64,000 nt of DNA from Sphingomonas sp. KR3-1 (GTDB lineage: Bacteria > Pseudomonadota > Alphaproteobacteria > Sphingomonadales > Sphingomonadaceae), in contig NZ_JBDZDQ010000004.1 of NCBI RefSeq assembly GCF_040049295.1, positions 347,570-411,569 of the forward strand, read 5' to 3'. The notes beneath the pieces were generated by a model that searched no databases, was not told the DNA's origin, and saw only the letters and a program-made list of their open reading frames with translations. Made by a program: the position numbers and the translations under genes. Below, one piece after another: positions 8,310-17,047 of this stretch (within the stretch, counting starts at the first letter, position 1; the number at the start of each line of letters is the position of its first letter).

Positions 8310-8861
8310 ATGAGCGAAACAAATGCGTGGCACGGCACAACGATCCTCTCCGTGCGAAAATCCGGTAAAGTGGTGATTGCGGGTGACGGCCAGGTCTCGG
8401 CCGGCAACACCGTGATGAAGCCCAATGCGCGCAAGGTGCGCCCGCTGGGCGACGGCAAGGTGATCGCGGGCTTTGCCGGCGCCACCGCCGATGCCTTCAC
8501 CCTGTTCGAGCGGCTCGAGGCCAAGCTCGAGCGCCACAACGGCCAGCTGCTCCGCGCCGCGGTCGAGCTCGCCAAGGACTGGCGGACCGACAAGTACCTC
8601 CGCAACCTCGAGGCGATGCTGATCGTCGCCGACAAGGACGTGACCTTGGTCGTCACCGGCAATGGCGACGTGCTCGAGCCCGAGGGTGGCGTGGCGGCGA
8701 TCGGCTCGGGCGGCAATTTCGCCCTCGCCGCGGCGCGCGCACTGGTCGACTACGAGACCGATGCCGAGAAGATCGCCCGCGCCGCGATGAAGATCGCCGG
8801 CGAGCTTTGCGTCTACACCAACGACCGTCTCACCGTGGAAATGCTCGACAGTGACAATTGA
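8310..8861 (+). CDS. hslV: ATP-dependent protease, peptidase subunit HslV
   Basis: 183 residues. This is the N-terminal-nucleophile threonine peptidase of the HslUV (ClpYQ) complex, which degrades misfolded and regulatory proteins in the cytoplasm. After processing at [10 protein letters not shown] the catalytic residue is Thr10. The family signature [13 protein letters not shown] and the Gly-rich [19 protein letters not shown] follow, and the C-terminal half carries [17 protein letters not shown]. The ATG at 8310 is preferred because it leaves the usual short propeptide. An upstream extension from 8193 has no family counterpart. It forms a unit with the overlapping gene at 8851 and hslU at 9269. 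Confidence 0.97.
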   Translation: MSETNAWHGTTILSVRKSGKVVIAGDGQVSAGNTVMKPNARKVRPLGDGKVIAGFAGATADAFTLFERLEAKLERHNGQLLRAAVELAKDWRTDKYLRNLEAMLIVADKDVTLVVTGNGDVLEPEGGVAAIGSGGNFALAAARALVDYETDAEKIARAAMKIAGELCVYTNDRLTVEMLDSDN

Positions 8862-9267
8862 TACCCGAGTGAAGTTCCGCATGGAGTATGATCCCGGCCG
8901 CAACCGCATCCTGGTCGAGATCCGCGATTTCTGGACGATCGAGACGGTGCGCGATTTCGCCGCCGCGGCCGGTGCCAAGGCGCAGGAAGTCCGCGCAGTG
9001 CGCAATGATTACGATGTCCTGATCGATTCGCGCGACTTTCCGGTCCAGGCGAACGACGTCGCCGACCTGCTGCCCAGCATCGCGGAGGCGGGGCTGACCC
9101 TCACCTCAGGCCGCGCGGCCTCGGTCGTCGGCAGCGCCCTGAACAAGCTCCAAGCCGAACGCACCCAGACGCATCCCCGCATGCGCATCTTCATGACCAT
9201 GGACGGAGCCGAGGCCTGGCTGGCCGAGGCTCCCGCCGTCCAGGTCCAATCCGAGAACCGAAGCTGA
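8851..9267 (+). CDS. Hypothetical protein between hslV and hslU
   Basis: 138 residues, starting with GTG inside the end of hslV (11-base overlap) and ending one base before hslU. The tight spacing implies translational coupling in a single transcript. The sequence ([26 protein letters not shown], then [24 protein letters not shown]) suggests an alternating beta/alpha fold that resembles the SpoIIAA/STAS-like proteins of sphingomonads. I do not recognise a precise family. It has no signal peptide or membrane segment. Its constant company with the protease suggests either a shared stress-response role or simple co-expression. Function is unknown. Confidence 0.85.
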   Translation: MTIDTRVKFRMEYDPGRNRILVEIRDFWTIETVRDFAAAAGAKAQEVRAVRNDYDVLIDSRDFPVQANDVADLLPSIAEAGLTLTSGRAASVVGSALNKLQAERTQTHPRMRIFMTMDGAEAWLAEAPAVQVQSENRS

Positions 9268-9268
9268 C

Positions 9269-10561
9269 ATGAACGAGAATCTCACCCCCAAGGCAATCGT
9301 CGCCGCCCTCGACGCGCACATCATCGGCCAGAAGGACGCCAAGCGCGCCGTCTCGGTCGCGATGCGCAACCGCTGGCGCCGCCAGCAGCTCTCGGCGGAC
9401 CTGCGCGACGAGGTCACGCCCAAGAACATCCTGATGATCGGGCCGACCGGCTGCGGCAAGACCGAGATCAGCCGCCGCCTCGCCAAGCTCGCCGATGCGC
9501 CCTTCGTCAAGGTGGAGGCGACCAAGTTCACCGAGGTCGGCTATGTCGGCCGCGACGTCGAGCAGATCGCCCGCGACCTGGTCGAGGAAGCGATCCGGCT
9601 CGAGAAGGAGCGCCGCCGCGCCGCGGTGAAGGACAAGGCCGAGGAAGCCGCGATGCAGCGCCTGCTCGACGCGCTCACCGGCAAGGACAGCTCCACCGCC
9701 ACGCGCGAGGCGTTCAAGCAGCGCTTCCATGACGGCTCGCTCGATGCCAGCGAGATCGAGATCGAAGTCGAGCAGGCCTCGCAAATGCCCTTCGACATCC
9801 CGGGCGCCGCTCCGCAGATGATCAATCTCGGCGAGATGATGAAGGGCCTGGCCGGCTCCCCGCTCAAGCGCCGCAAGATGAGCGTGCGCGCGGCCTGGGA
9901 AAAGCTCGTCGAGGAAGAGGCCGACAAGCGCCTCGACCAGGACGAAGTGAGCCGGGTTGCCCTCGCCGATGCCGAGGCGAACGGCATCGTCTTCCTCGAC
10001 GAGATCGACAAGATCGCCGTTTCCGACGTGCGCGGCGGCTCGGTCAGCCGCGAAGGCGTCCAGCGCGACCTGCTGCCGTTGATCGAGGGCACCACGGTCG
10101 CGACCAAATACGGCCCGATGAAGACCGATCACATCCTCTTCATCGCCAGCGGTGCGTTCCACGTCGCCAAGCCAAGCGACCTGCTCCCCGAGCTCCAGGG
10201 CCGCCTGCCGATCCGCGTAGAGCTGACCGCGCTGACCGAGGAGGATTTCGTCGCGATCCTCAGCGACACCAAGGCGAGCCTGGTCCAGCAATATGCCGCG
10301 CTGCTCGGCACCGAGGGCGTGCGGATCGACTTCACCGATACCGGCATCCACGCCGTCGCCAAGATCGCGGCGGAAGTGAATGCCGAGATCGAGAATATCG
10401 GCGCCCGCCGCCTGCAGACGGTGATGGAGAAGCTGCTCGAGGACATCAGCTTCGGCGCCGAGGACCGCAAGGGCGAAACGCTGGTGATCGACGCCGCCTA
10501 TGTCGACAGCCAGCTCGCCGCCGTGGCGCGGAACACCGACCTGAGCCGGTACGTGCTGTAA
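9269..10561 (+). CDS. hslU: ATP-dependent protease, ATPase subunit HslU
   Basis: 430 residues, the usual size. This is the AAA+ unfoldase that feeds substrates into HslV. The substrate-entry pore region and Walker A (GPTGCGKT, 58-65) are followed by the pore motif GYVGRDVEQ. The family-specific I domain runs from about 110 to 240, Walker B is [11 protein letters not shown], and sensor residues occur in [12 protein letters not shown] and [12 protein letters not shown]. The C-terminus LSRYVL is the tail that inserts between HslV subunits. It starts at an ATG one base after the preceding stop, so all three genes are read as one operon. Confidence 0.97.
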   Translation: MNENLTPKAIVAALDAHIIGQKDAKRAVSVAMRNRWRRQQLSADLRDEVTPKNILMIGPTGCGKTEISRRLAKLADAPFVKVEATKFTEVGYVGRDVEQIARDLVEEAIRLEKERRRAAVKDKAEEAAMQRLLDALTGKDSSTATREAFKQRFHDGSLDASEIEIEVEQASQMPFDIPGAAPQMINLGEMMKGLAGSPLKRRKMSVRAAWEKLVEEEADKRLDQDEVSRVALADAEANGIVFLDEIDKIAVSDVRGGSVSREGVQRDLLPLIEGTTVATKYGPMKTDHILFIASGAFHVAKPSDLLPELQGRLPIRVELTALTEEDFVAILSDTKASLVQQYAALLGTEGVRIDFTDTGIHAVAKIAAEVNAEIENIGARRLQTVMEKLLEDISFGAEDRKGETLVIDAAYVDSQLAAVARNTDLSRYVL

Positions 10562-10570
10562 CCCGAAATT

Positions 10571-10706
10571 CCTCCCCGAGCTCGTCTCGGGGAAGGAGAC
10601 CATCGCGCAGCGATGGTGGAGGGGCCGCCGTCGCAGACGGCGGACTGCGTCCGCCGCCCCTCCACCGCCTTCGGCGGTCCCCCTCCCCCAGCAAGCTGGG
10701 GGAGGA
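10571..10706. repeat. Palindromic intergenic repeat cluster after hslU
   Basis: Several nested inverted repeats: CCTCCCCGAG/CTCGGGG, ACCATCGCGCAGCGATGGT, CCGCCGTCGCAGACGGCGG, CCACCGCCTTCGGCGG and CCCCCAGCAAGCTGGGGG. It separates convergent hslU and the small exported-protein gene. The block 10599-10643 recurs almost unchanged at 47549-47593, so this is a dispersed element as well as a likely transcription stop. Confidence 0.75.
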
Positions 10707-10715
10707 ACAAGAAGG

Positions 10716-11126
10716 TCACTTCCCCTTCTCGTACGGCGTGAATTTCCCGAAGGCGCAGAACGGCCCAGGGATGCTAGCGCCCGGATCGAGCACCCGGAAG
10801 CGGTCGTTGCGGCAGAGCTGGCCGCCATGCACCTCGACGATCAGCGTGGCATAGGGCCGCAGGCTGGGGCAGCTGCTCGCCAAATCGTTGCGCCACAGCG
10901 TGCGGCCCACCGGCTTGTAGAGGATCGTGCGGTCGTCGACGATCTGCGGCCCGTCCGAATCGGAAACGCTGATGCAGTCGCGCGGCGCGCCGGCGACGCG
11001 GCCGGCCAGCGCATCGGCCAGGTCCTTCTGCGCCTCGGCCTGCTGGCTCGCCTGCATTGCGCTGCTCGCCGCGCAGCCCGCCAGCGCCAGCATCGCCCCA
11101 ATCGCCCCAATTGCCACGCCTCGCAT
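10716..11126 (-). CDS. Small lipoprotein, DUF6491-like (paralogue of the next gene)
   Basis: 136 residues. The signal sequence ends in a lipobox (ALAGC), so the mature protein is probably anchored through Cys19 or so. The mature part contains GAPRDCISVSDS, RTILYKPVGRTLWRNDL, CPSLRPYATLIVE, LCRNDRFRV and the end FGKFTPYEKGK. Conserved cysteines suggest disulfides in the periplasm. It lies 11 bases after its paralogue at 11138-11527 and shares the order CI, TILY, WRND, LCR-D and FTPY. The chosen ATG gives a standard lipoprotein signal, while a longer frame upstream lacks one. Function unknown. The family name is by resemblance. Confidence 0.82.
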   Translation of the reverse strand: MRGVAIGAIGAMLALAGCAASSAMQASQQAEAQKDLADALAGRVAGAPRDCISVSDSDGPQIVDDRTILYKPVGRTLWRNDLASSCPSLRPYATLIVEVHGGQLCRNDRFRVLDPGASIPGPFCAFGKFTPYEKGK

Positions 11127-11137
11127 CGCGCCTCTCC

Positions 11138-11527
11138 TCACTTGCTGTAGGGGGTGAACGTGCCGAGCACGCACGAGCCCGTCCGCATCTGGCCCACCCG
11201 CGCCCGCGTTGTGACCACGTCGCCGCGGCACAGGTCGCTGCCCATGCTCACCACCACCATGATGTCGTCATGCGCCAGCCCCGAACAGGTGCCGGTCACG
11301 TCGTTGCGCCACACCTTGTTGCGGCCCTCGACATAGAGGATCGTGTGCGGGAAGCCCTTGGTGGTGCCCATCTGGTCGCGCGCGATGCAGTTGCGTGGCT
11401 TGCCCGGCGACAGGCCGGCAAGCTGGTGCGCGATCCGGGCCTCATCGCTGGCCGCGGTCTTCTGGGGCAGCGCCGCATTGGCCGCGCAGGCGGCCAGGAT
11501 CACGAGCGGCATGGCGAAGCGGAACAT
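11138..11527 (-). CDS. Small exported protein, DUF6491-like (paralogue of the previous gene)
   Basis: 129 residues. The N-terminus MFRFAMPLVILAACAANAA is a signal peptide. Cys14 could serve as a lipid attachment site (ILAAC). The mature domain mirrors the neighbouring gene: GKPRNCIARDQ, HTILYVEGRNKVWRNDV, CSGLAHDDIMVVV, LCRGDVV and the end VLGTFTPYSK. The two form a co-directional tandem pair that probably arose by duplication and has diverged considerably. Both are small, Cys-containing and exported. No enzymatic motif is visible. Confidence 0.82.
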   Translation of the reverse strand: MFRFAMPLVILAACAANAALPQKTAASDEARIAHQLAGLSPGKPRNCIARDQMGTTKGFPHTILYVEGRNKVWRNDVTGTCSGLAHDDIMVVVSMGSDLCRGDVVTTRARVGQMRTGSCVLGTFTPYSK

Positions 11528-11579
11528 CCTCTATTCTCCCGTCGCCCCCGACATCGCCAGGACTATACCGCGTCGCCGA

Positions 11580-12305
11580 TCAGAATGCATCCTTCGCCGC
11601 GCGGCGCTCGGCGAGTTGCTCCGCGCTCTCGGCGCGCAGGAACGGATTGGTCTCCAGCTCCGCCCCGATCGTCGTCGGCACGGTCGGCTCACCCGCCTCG
11701 CGCAGCGCATCGACCTCGGCCATCCGCGCCTGCAGCGCCTCGTTGTCCGGCTCCACCGTCAGCGCGAAGCGTCCGTTCGCCTGGGTATATTCATGCGCGC
11801 AATAGACCACCGTCTCGGGCGGCAGCGTGCGGAACAGCTGCATGTTGCGGAACATCTGCTCCGCCGTTCCTTCGAACAGCCGGCCGCAGCCCATCGCGAA
11901 CAGCGTGTCGCCGACGAACAGGATGCCGTCCTCGGCGAAGTGATAGGCGATGTGCCCCGCGGTGTGCCCCGGCACTTCGAGGACCTGGGCGACGTGCTGG
12001 CCGACCTTGATCTTGTTGCTGCCCCCCGCGAGCCAGTCGGCCCCCGGGATGCGCGTGCCCTCGCCCGACGGCGCGATGATGATCGCCCCGGTCTCGGCCT
12101 TGAGCTCGGCATTGCCGCCGGTGTGATCGGGGTGCCAATGCGTGTTGAGGATGGCGTTGAGCTTCCAGCCGCGCTTCTTGATCTCGGCAAGCACGGGCGC
12201 TGCCACGCCCGGATCGACCACTGCGGTCTTGAACGTGCGCTTGTCGTGAACCAGCCAGATATAATTGTCGCTCATCGCGGGAATGCGAACGATTTCGAGT
12301 GGCAT
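11580..12305 (-). CDS. gloB: Hydroxyacylglutathione hydrolase (glyoxalase II)
   Basis: 241 residues of the metallo-beta-lactamase fold. The dinuclear metal site motif is THWHPDHTGG, with VPGHTAGHIAYH, FVGDTLFAMGCGRLFEG and the C-terminal YCAHEYTQANGRFA region that binds glutathione. The enzyme hydrolyses S-lactoylglutathione to D-lactate and glutathione, the second step of methylglyoxal detoxification in the cytoplasm. The glyoxalase I gene lies 1.5 kb upstream on the same strand, with a lipoprotein and a nitronate monooxygenase between, so both steps may be co-expressed. Length and motif order are normal for GloB. Confidence 0.95.
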   Translation of the reverse strand: MPLEIVRIPAMSDNYIWLVHDKRTFKTAVVDPGVAAPVLAEIKKRGWKLNAILNTHWHPDHTGGNAELKAETGAIIIAPSGEGTRIPGADWLAGGSNKIKVGQHVAQVLEVPGHTAGHIAYHFAEDGILFVGDTLFAMGCGRLFEGTAEQMFRNMQLFRTLPPETVVYCAHEYTQANGRFALTVEPDNEALQARMAEVDALREAGEPTVPTTIGAELETNPFLRAESAEQLAERRAAKDAF

Positions 12306-12370
12306 TGGACCCTCCCGCTATCTTTGTAGCCCTTTGCCCGACATTTGCACCAATTCTGCGTAATTTACGA

Positions 12371-12709
12371 TCAGGCCAGCCGGTTGTAGCGCCCCTTGCG
12401 GATGCGCGCATAGCCGGTGGCGAGCGTCGTCGGCTGGCAATGCGAGAGCTCGGCCGCTTCCGCCGCGATGCATACCGGCACGCCCGGCCCGATTTCGGGG
12501 AAGCGCCGCATCTCGCCGGGCTGGAGCACCACGCGCTGGGGCAGCGCGCCGCGAAAGTCGATCTGGCAGGCGCCGCCGGTCGACGCGATGCACTTGGCGC
12601 TGGTCGCGCTGCCATCGGCCTCGACGTCGAACGCCACGTCGACCCCCACGCGCTCGGGCCCGTGGCACCCCGCCAGGGCCAGCGCCAGCATCCCCAAACC
12701 CCATCGCAT
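12371..12709 (-). CDS. Small hypothetical lipoprotein
   Basis: 112 residues. MRWGLGMLALALAGCHG is a lipoprotein signal with Cys15 as acceptor. The mature part has paired cysteines (AKCIASTGGACQIDFRG, VPVCIAAEAAELSHC) and a predicted beta-rich composition (VDVAFDVEADGSATSAK, LPQRVVLQPGEMRRFPE). The family is not recognised. It lies between gloB and the nitronate monooxygenase gene on the same strand. It may sit in the inner or outer membrane leaflet facing the periplasm. The start is set by the lipoprotein signal. Confidence 0.75.
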   Translation of the reverse strand: MRWGLGMLALALAGCHGPERVGVDVAFDVEADGSATSAKCIASTGGACQIDFRGALPQRVVLQPGEMRRFPEIGPGVPVCIAAEAAELSHCQPTTLATGYARIRKGRYNRLA

Positions 12710-12745
12710 ACGCCACGCTCCAACTGTATTATTGATTTAATACAG

Positions 12746-13777
12746 TCAGTCATCACATGCGGACGCAAGTTCCTCCACCAGCCGCGCCACCAGCGCCGCC
12801 GCGCCCATTGCCCTCACCCGCGCCACGCCGGTGCCGGCCCAGAGCGGCGAATAGTCGCCCCGCCCGTCCGTCTCGGCATGTGCGCGCAGCGGCGCCAGCG
12901 CGTTGGAGCCATAGGGAAAGGCGGGCACCTCCCCGCGGATCGGCCCCAGCTCGCGCATCAGCCGGTTGACGATCCCCTGCGCCTCGCGGCCGGAGAACAG
13001 GTTGGTGAACGCTGTCGCTGCCTCGGTGCCGAGCAGCGCGCGAAACGGCGCTGCGATGCTGCTCTCCGGCGTCGCGAGGAAGGCGGTGCCGATCTGCACC
13101 GCGACCGCGCCCGCCGCCAGCGCCCGCGCGACATCCGCCCCGGTGACGATCCCCCCCGCCGCGATCACGGGCGTCGCGATTGTCTCGGCGAGCAGCTCGG
13201 CCAGCGGCACCGGCCGATGCGCGCCGCCCAGGAACCAGCCCGAATGCCCACCCGCCCCTGCGCCCTGTGCGATCACCGCATCGACCCCGCGCGCGGCCAG
13301 CCAGCGCATCTCCTCGGGCGTCGTCGCATTGCCGAATATCCGCGCGCCCGTCCCGCGCACCCGCGCGAGCAGCGCATCCTCGGGCAGCCCGAAATGGAAG
13401 CTGACGATCTCCGGCCGCGCCGCCTCGACCGCCTCGCACAACGCCGCATCGAACGGCCGGCGCAGCGGCGGCGGTGGCCCCGGAGCCACCCTTTCCTCGG
13501 CGTAATAGGGGGCGAGCAGCGCGCGCCAGGCGCTGTCGTCGGGCGCCGGCTCGGGCAAATGGTGGCAGAAGAAATTGAGGTTGAGCGGCCCGTGCGCCCC
13601 GGCCCGCACCTCGGCGACCTGCGCCGCCAGTTGCGCCGGCATCAGCATCGCGCAGGGCAGCGATCCCACCGCCCCGCCCTGCATCGCCGCGATCGCCAGC
13701 GCCGGACCGCCGGCGCCGGCCATCGGCGCCTGCACGATCGGGGCGCGTGCCCCGAGCGCCTCGAGAAAGCCTACCAA
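12746..13777 (-). CDS. Nitronate monooxygenase (2-nitropropane dioxygenase family)
   Basis: 343 residues, a TIM-barrel FMN enzyme. Motifs: [20 protein letters not shown] near the N-terminus, [13 protein letters not shown], the catalytic His in [10 protein letters not shown], phosphate-binding [17 protein letters not shown] and [14 protein letters not shown]. It oxidises alkyl nitronates such as propionate-3-nitronate to carbonyl compounds and nitrite. No ATG exists near the expected N-terminus. The only suitable start is TTG at 13777, whose codon overlaps the TAG stop of the glyoxalase I gene (TTGGTAG), so translation is probably coupled to gloA. The long open frame further upstream is an artefact of high GC. 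Confidence 0.9.
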   Translation of the reverse strand: MVGFLEALGARAPIVQAPMAGAGGPALAIAAMQGGAVGSLPCAMLMPAQLAAQVAEVRAGAHGPLNLNFFCHHLPEPAPDDSAWRALLAPYYAEERVAPGPPPPLRRPFDAALCEAVEAARPEIVSFHFGLPEDALLARVRGTGARIFGNATTPEEMRWLAARGVDAVIAQGAGAGGHSGWFLGGAHRPVPLAELLAETIATPVIAAGGIVTGADVARALAAGAVAVQIGTAFLATPESSIAAPFRALLGTEAATAFTNLFSGREAQGIVNRLMRELGPIRGEVPAFPYGSNALAPLRAHAETDGRGDYSPLWAGTGVARVRAMGAAALVARLVEELASACDD

Positions 13778-14226
13778 GCGCCCGTGTTGGGCATCGATGC
13801 CCAAGGCTCGGCCGGGGCGAGCGGATCGCCCGCCTGGAGCAGCTCGATCGAGATGTCGTCGGGGGTGCGGACGAACGCCATGTGGCCGTCGCGCGGCGGG
13901 CGGTTGATCGTCACGCCTCCCTCGGCCAGCCGCTGGCAGGTCTCGTAGATATTGTCGACGCGGTAGGCCAAATGCCCGAAATTGCGCCCGCCCGTGTACA
14001 CCTCGGCCGGGCTGCCATCCTCGGCCGGCCAGTTCCAGGTCAGTTCCACCTCGGCATCGGCGCGCTGGCCCTCGCCCTTGCTGTCCTCGTCGGCGGCAAG
14101 GAAGATCAGCGAGAACCGCCCCTTCTCGCTGTCCATCCGGCGGACCTGCTTGAGGCCGAGCAGCTCGAAGAACGCGATGGTGGCGTCGGGATCCGTCACG
14201 CGGATCATGGTGTGGAGATAGCGCAT
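13771..14226 (-). CDS. gloA: Lactoylglutathione lyase (glyoxalase I)
   Basis: 151 residues, two betaalphabetabetabeta modules of the VOC superfamily. Metal ligands are visible: His5 (RYLHTMIRV), Glu in VELTWNWP, His in [10 protein letters not shown] and Glu in ISIELLQ. The first three blocks and [16 protein letters not shown] match nickel-type GloA. The enzyme isomerises the methylglyoxal-glutathione hemithioacetal to S-lactoylglutathione in the cytoplasm. The stop overlaps the TTG start of the nitronate monooxygenase gene. The glyoxalase II gene follows within the same run of minus-strand genes. ATG start with [10 protein letters not shown] is standard. Confidence 0.96.
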   Translation of the reverse strand: MRYLHTMIRVTDPDATIAFFELLGLKQVRRMDSEKGRFSLIFLAADEDSKGEGQRADAEVELTWNWPAEDGSPAEVYTGGRNFGHLAYRVDNIYETCQRLAEGGVTINRPPRDGHMAFVRTPDDISIELLQAGDPLAPAEPWASMPNTGAW

Positions 14227-14250
14227 GCGCGCGGAGATAGGCCTTCTGCT

Positions 14251-14400
14251 CCCCTCCCTGCAAGGGAGGGGTTGGGGTGGGTTGCGCCCCCGGCGAAGGC
14301 CGGGGGCGCCCAGCCAGCGGTAGCCGAAAACAGAAAAGGCCGGGCATCGAGCCCGACCTTCTCTAACCCACCCTTAGCCCCTCCGTTGCAGGGAGAGGAA
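14251..14400. repeat. Intergenic repeat mosaic, copy A
   Basis: Contains CCTCCCTGCAAGGGAGGGG, GCGCCCCCGGCGAAGGCCGG GGGCGC and AAAGGCCGGGCATCGAGCCC GACCTT. The last segment together with CTAACCCACCC is found in reverse orientation in copy B at 20155-20295. Nothing protein-coding is seen. Likely a mobile palindromic element family that also acts as a transcription stop. Confidence 0.75.
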
Positions 14401-14405
14401 TCACA

Positions 14406-15155
14406 TCACTTCTCCGTCGCAGAAAACTGCTCGAGCGCCTTGCGCGCCGCCGTCGCGACCGCGCCGCCCGGCGCCAGCTCGATCGCGCGGTTCCACGCCG
14501 CGCGCGCATCGGCTTCGTTGCCGCTCGCCGCGGCGATATTGCCGGCCTCGAGCTGCACCGAGGGATCGTCGCCGGCGCGACGCAGCGCCTCGGTGATGTC
14601 GCCCGCCGCGCGCGGCAGGTCGCCCGCGCGCCGCGCCAGCGTCGCCGAGAGCAGCCAGGCGAGCGGGTCGTTCGCGGCGTAGGTCGTCGCCTTGTCGATG
14701 TCGCTGCGCGCCGCGTCCATGTCGCCGAGCGCGACCATCGCGCGGGCCCGGTCGAGATGCGCCTCGCCCAGGTCGAGGCCGCCGAGCGTGCCCGTCGCCA
14801 GCGCCGCGTCGATTGCCGCACGCGCCTTGGCCGGCTCGCCGCCGGCGATCCAGGCATTGCCCGCCGAGGCCCAGTAATTTGGCGCGCGCGGATCCTTGCC
14901 GGTCTCGGCCTCGCGCGCCGCGTCCTCGAACGCGCCGGCCGCCGCCGCCCATTTGCCCTGGTTGGCATAGGACACCCCCAGGCACTGGCGCGCGAGCACG
15001 CCGCCGCCCTCGGTACGCCACATCGTCGCATCGACCTGGCCCTTGGCCGGATCGCTGGTCGCCAGGTCCATGCACTGGGTGAAGCGCGGTGGCTCCTTGC
15101 CCGGCGCCGCAGGGGCAGGAACGGTCTGCAGGGCGAAGATCAGGAGGGGGAGCAT
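14406..15155 (-). CDS. Exported TPR-repeat protein
   Basis: 249 residues. A short signal peptide (MLPLLIFALQTVPAPAA) is followed by an all-helical region with at least four tetratricopeptide-like repeats: GVSYANQGKWAAAAGAFEDA, GNAWIAGGEPAKARAAIDAA, ARAMVALGDMDAARSDIDKA and GNIAAASGNEADARAAWNRA. Such repeats form protein-interaction scaffolds, here probably in the periplasm. The start lies inside the end of the alpha/beta hydrolase gene (16-base overlap), which means translational coupling. Partner and process are unknown. Confidence 0.85.
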   Translation of the reverse strand: MLPLLIFALQTVPAPAAPGKEPPRFTQCMDLATSDPAKGQVDATMWRTEGGGVLARQCLGVSYANQGKWAAAAGAFEDAAREAETGKDPRAPNYWASAGNAWIAGGEPAKARAAIDAALATGTLGGLDLGEAHLDRARAMVALGDMDAARSDIDKATTYAANDPLAWLLSATLARRAGDLPRAAGDITEALRRAGDDPSVQLEAGNIAAASGNEADARAAWNRAIELAPGGAVATAARKALEQFSATEK

Positions 15156-15892
15156 AGGGCCAGGACTTCCTCGAGCGCGCGCACGATCAGGGCCAGGTCC
15201 TGCTCGCGCGAAAAGCGGTGTTCGGCGTCCTTGACCAGCAGAGTCTGCACCATGTCTGAACGGATCACCGCCGCCAGCCGCGGGGCGTGCTCCCAGGGCA
15301 CTTCCTTGTCCTTCTGGCCCTGGAGCAGCCGCACCGGCCCGCCCCAGGCGATCGGCTGGACGAGCACGCGGTTCGCCTCGCCCGACGCCCAGAAGGCGCG
15401 GGTGGTGACGGTCGGCGCATCGCCATAGTCGTTGGGCTGCTCGATCCGCCCGCTTTGCAGCAGCGCGAGCTTCTGCTCCATCGTGAAGCCCCAGTCGGTG
15501 AAGTCGGGCGCCGCCGCGATGCCGATCATCCCGGCGACCAGCTCGGGCCGCGCCTTGGCGATCATCGCCATGATCCAGCCGCCCATCGACGAGCCGACCA
15601 GCACCGCCGGCCCGCGCACCACTTCCTCGATCATCCGGATCGCATCGTCGCGCCAGGTCGCGAGCGTCTCGTCCTCGAAATTCCCCTCACTCGCGCCGCA
15701 GCCCGAATAGTCGAAGCGCAGGAAGGCGCGTCCGTTCGCCCTCGCCCAGGCCTCGAGGTGCAGCGCCTTGCTGCCCTGCATGTCCGACGCGTAGCCGCAC
15801 AGGAACAGGATGGTCGGCCCCTTGCCCGGCGTGTGGTGGTAGGCGAGGCGGGGACGCGGCGGCGCTTCGGGAGCGGGGGTTTCTTCGGTCAT
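15140..15892 (-). CDS. Alpha/beta hydrolase
   Basis: 250 residues, cytoplasmic. The nucleophile elbow is VGSSMGGWIM, the acid is Asp in LLQGQKDKEVPW and the base is His in VKDAEHRFSREQD, a complete serine-hydrolase triad. The oxyanion-region sequence TILFLCGYASDMQGSKA is typical of the short-chain 'YheT/BEM46-like' hydrolases common in alphaproteobacteria. FDYSGCGASEGNF is also characteristic. The substrate is not deducible, with esters or acylated small molecules possible. Its 3' end overlaps the TPR gene by 16 bases. Start by family resemblance and length. Confidence 0.9.
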   Translation of the reverse strand: MTEETPAPEAPPRPRLAYHHTPGKGPTILFLCGYASDMQGSKALHLEAWARANGRAFLRFDYSGCGASEGNFEDETLATWRDDAIRMIEEVVRGPAVLVGSSMGGWIMAMIAKARPELVAGMIGIAAAPDFTDWGFTMEQKLALLQSGRIEQPNDYGDAPTVTTRAFWASGEANRVLVQPIAWGGPVRLLQGQKDKEVPWEHAPRLAAVIRSDMVQTLLVKDAEHRFSREQDLALIVRALEEVLALCSPS

Positions 15893-15919
15893 GACGGAGG
15901 GATAGCCGTCGGCGAAGGC

Positions 15920-16095
15920 GCTTTAAACCCTCTACCGCTCTAGCGGGAGAGGGACGCCGACCCCGGCGAAGGCCGGGGGTGGCAGGGTGAGGGTCAGTGA
16001 GAGCGGCAAATGCAGCGCCCCCGGCTCGCTCACACCCTCACCCTTCCGCCGCTACGCGGCTCCCTCCCTCTCCCGCAAAAGCGGAGAGGGAACGA
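15920..16095. repeat. Cluster of inverted repeats between two minus-strand genes
   Basis: Three nested palindromes: CCCTCTACCGCTCTAGCGGG, CAGGGTGAGGGTCAGTGAG mirrored by CTCGCTCACACCCTCACCCT, and TCCCTCTCCCGCAAAAGCGG with GAGAGGGA. A CCCCGGCGAAGGCCGGGG unit lies inside. It fills nearly all the gap. The last hairpin is a plausible 3' end for the zinc-peptidase transcript. Confidence 0.65.
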
Positions 16096-16098
16096 AGG

Positions 16099-16983
16099 TC
16101 AGATCCCGCCCGAAAACGTGTCGCACTTTGCCGGATCGCCGCTCTCCAGCCCCTTCTTCAGCCACGCCGTGCGTTGCGCCGAGGTGCCGTGGGTGAAGCT
16201 TTCCGGCACCACCTGGCCCTGCGACTGCTTCTGCAGCGTATCGTCGCCGATCGCGTTCGCCGCGGTCATGCCTTCCTCGATGTCGCCCGGCTCGATCCGG
16301 TCCTTGTTGCGCGCCGCCCACACGCCGGCATAGCAGTCCGCCTGCAGCTCGAGCCGCACCGACAGCGCATTGCCGTCCGCCTCGCTCGACTGCGCCTGGC
16401 GTCGCGAAACCTCGCCCGACACGCCAAGCAGGTCCTGGATATGATGCCCCATCTCGTGCGCGATCACATAGTCGCGAGCGAAGTCGCCCTTGGCGCCGAA
16501 GCGCTGCTCGAGCTCCTGGAAGAAGCTGGTGTCGAGATACACGCGCTGGTCCGCCGGGCAGTAAAAAGGCCCGACCGCAGACGATGCCGAGCCGCAGCCC
16601 GATTGCACGCTGTCTTCGTAGAACTTGATCGTCGCCGGCTGATATTGCTTGCCCTCGGCCTTGAAGATCGCCGCCCAGGTGTCGTCGGCGGATCGCATCA
16701 CCCGGCACGATTCGAGTCGCGTCGGCGACTGCTCGCACACCTGCCGCCCGCTCTGCCCCGCGGTCGGCGACTGGCCGCCGCCGCTAGTGCCCAGCATCCC
16801 GCCGCCACCCATCGCGAAATAGACGAGCGCGATCACGCCGATGATTGCGATGCCGCCGCAGCCCATGCCGCGGCCAAGCAGCAACGGCAGCAATCCGAGC
16901 AGCCCGAAGCCGCCACCGCCTCCGCCGCCGCCACGGCCCGCATCCTCGGCAAAGTCGGTGGGGTCGATATCGTCGAGCCGCAT
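16099..16983 (-). CDS. Neutral zinc metallopeptidase, YpfJ-like
   Basis: 294 residues. A short polar N-terminus (MRLDDIDPTDFAEDAG) precedes a Gly-rich stretch and one membrane segment (GGIAIIGVIALVYFAM), so the catalytic domain faces the periplasm. The zinc motif is HEMGHH in DYVIAHEMGHHIQDLLG, and the third ligand is probably the Glu in LELQADCYAGVWAA. The family (PF04228) is widespread but poorly characterised. The ATG at 16983 gives the typical family start and an upstream ATG is not needed. The N-terminal MRLDDI-P-T motif is shared with the small double-glycine peptide encoded just upstream. Confidence 0.92.
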   Translation of the reverse strand: MRLDDIDPTDFAEDAGRGGGGGGGGFGLLGLLPLLLGRGMGCGGIAIIGVIALVYFAMGGGGMLGTSGGGQSPTAGQSGRQVCEQSPTRLESCRVMRSADDTWAAIFKAEGKQYQPATIKFYEDSVQSGCGSASSAVGPFYCPADQRVYLDTSFFQELEQRFGAKGDFARDYVIAHEMGHHIQDLLGVSGEVSRRQAQSSEADGNALSVRLELQADCYAGVWAARNKDRIEPGDIEEGMTAANAIGDDTLQKQSQGQVVPESFTHGTSAQRTAWLKKGLESGDPAKCDTFSGGI

Positions 16984-17047
16984 AGGTCCTCGCTGCGTTG
17001 AACTACCGCAACAATGCCCCACACGGCTCCGCGTTGCATCTGCCTAT

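Noticed and set aside
13778-14347. N-terminal extension of the nitronate monooxygenase frame
   Set aside because: It runs antisense-free but out of frame through the glyoxalase I gene; family length fits the TTG start at 13777.
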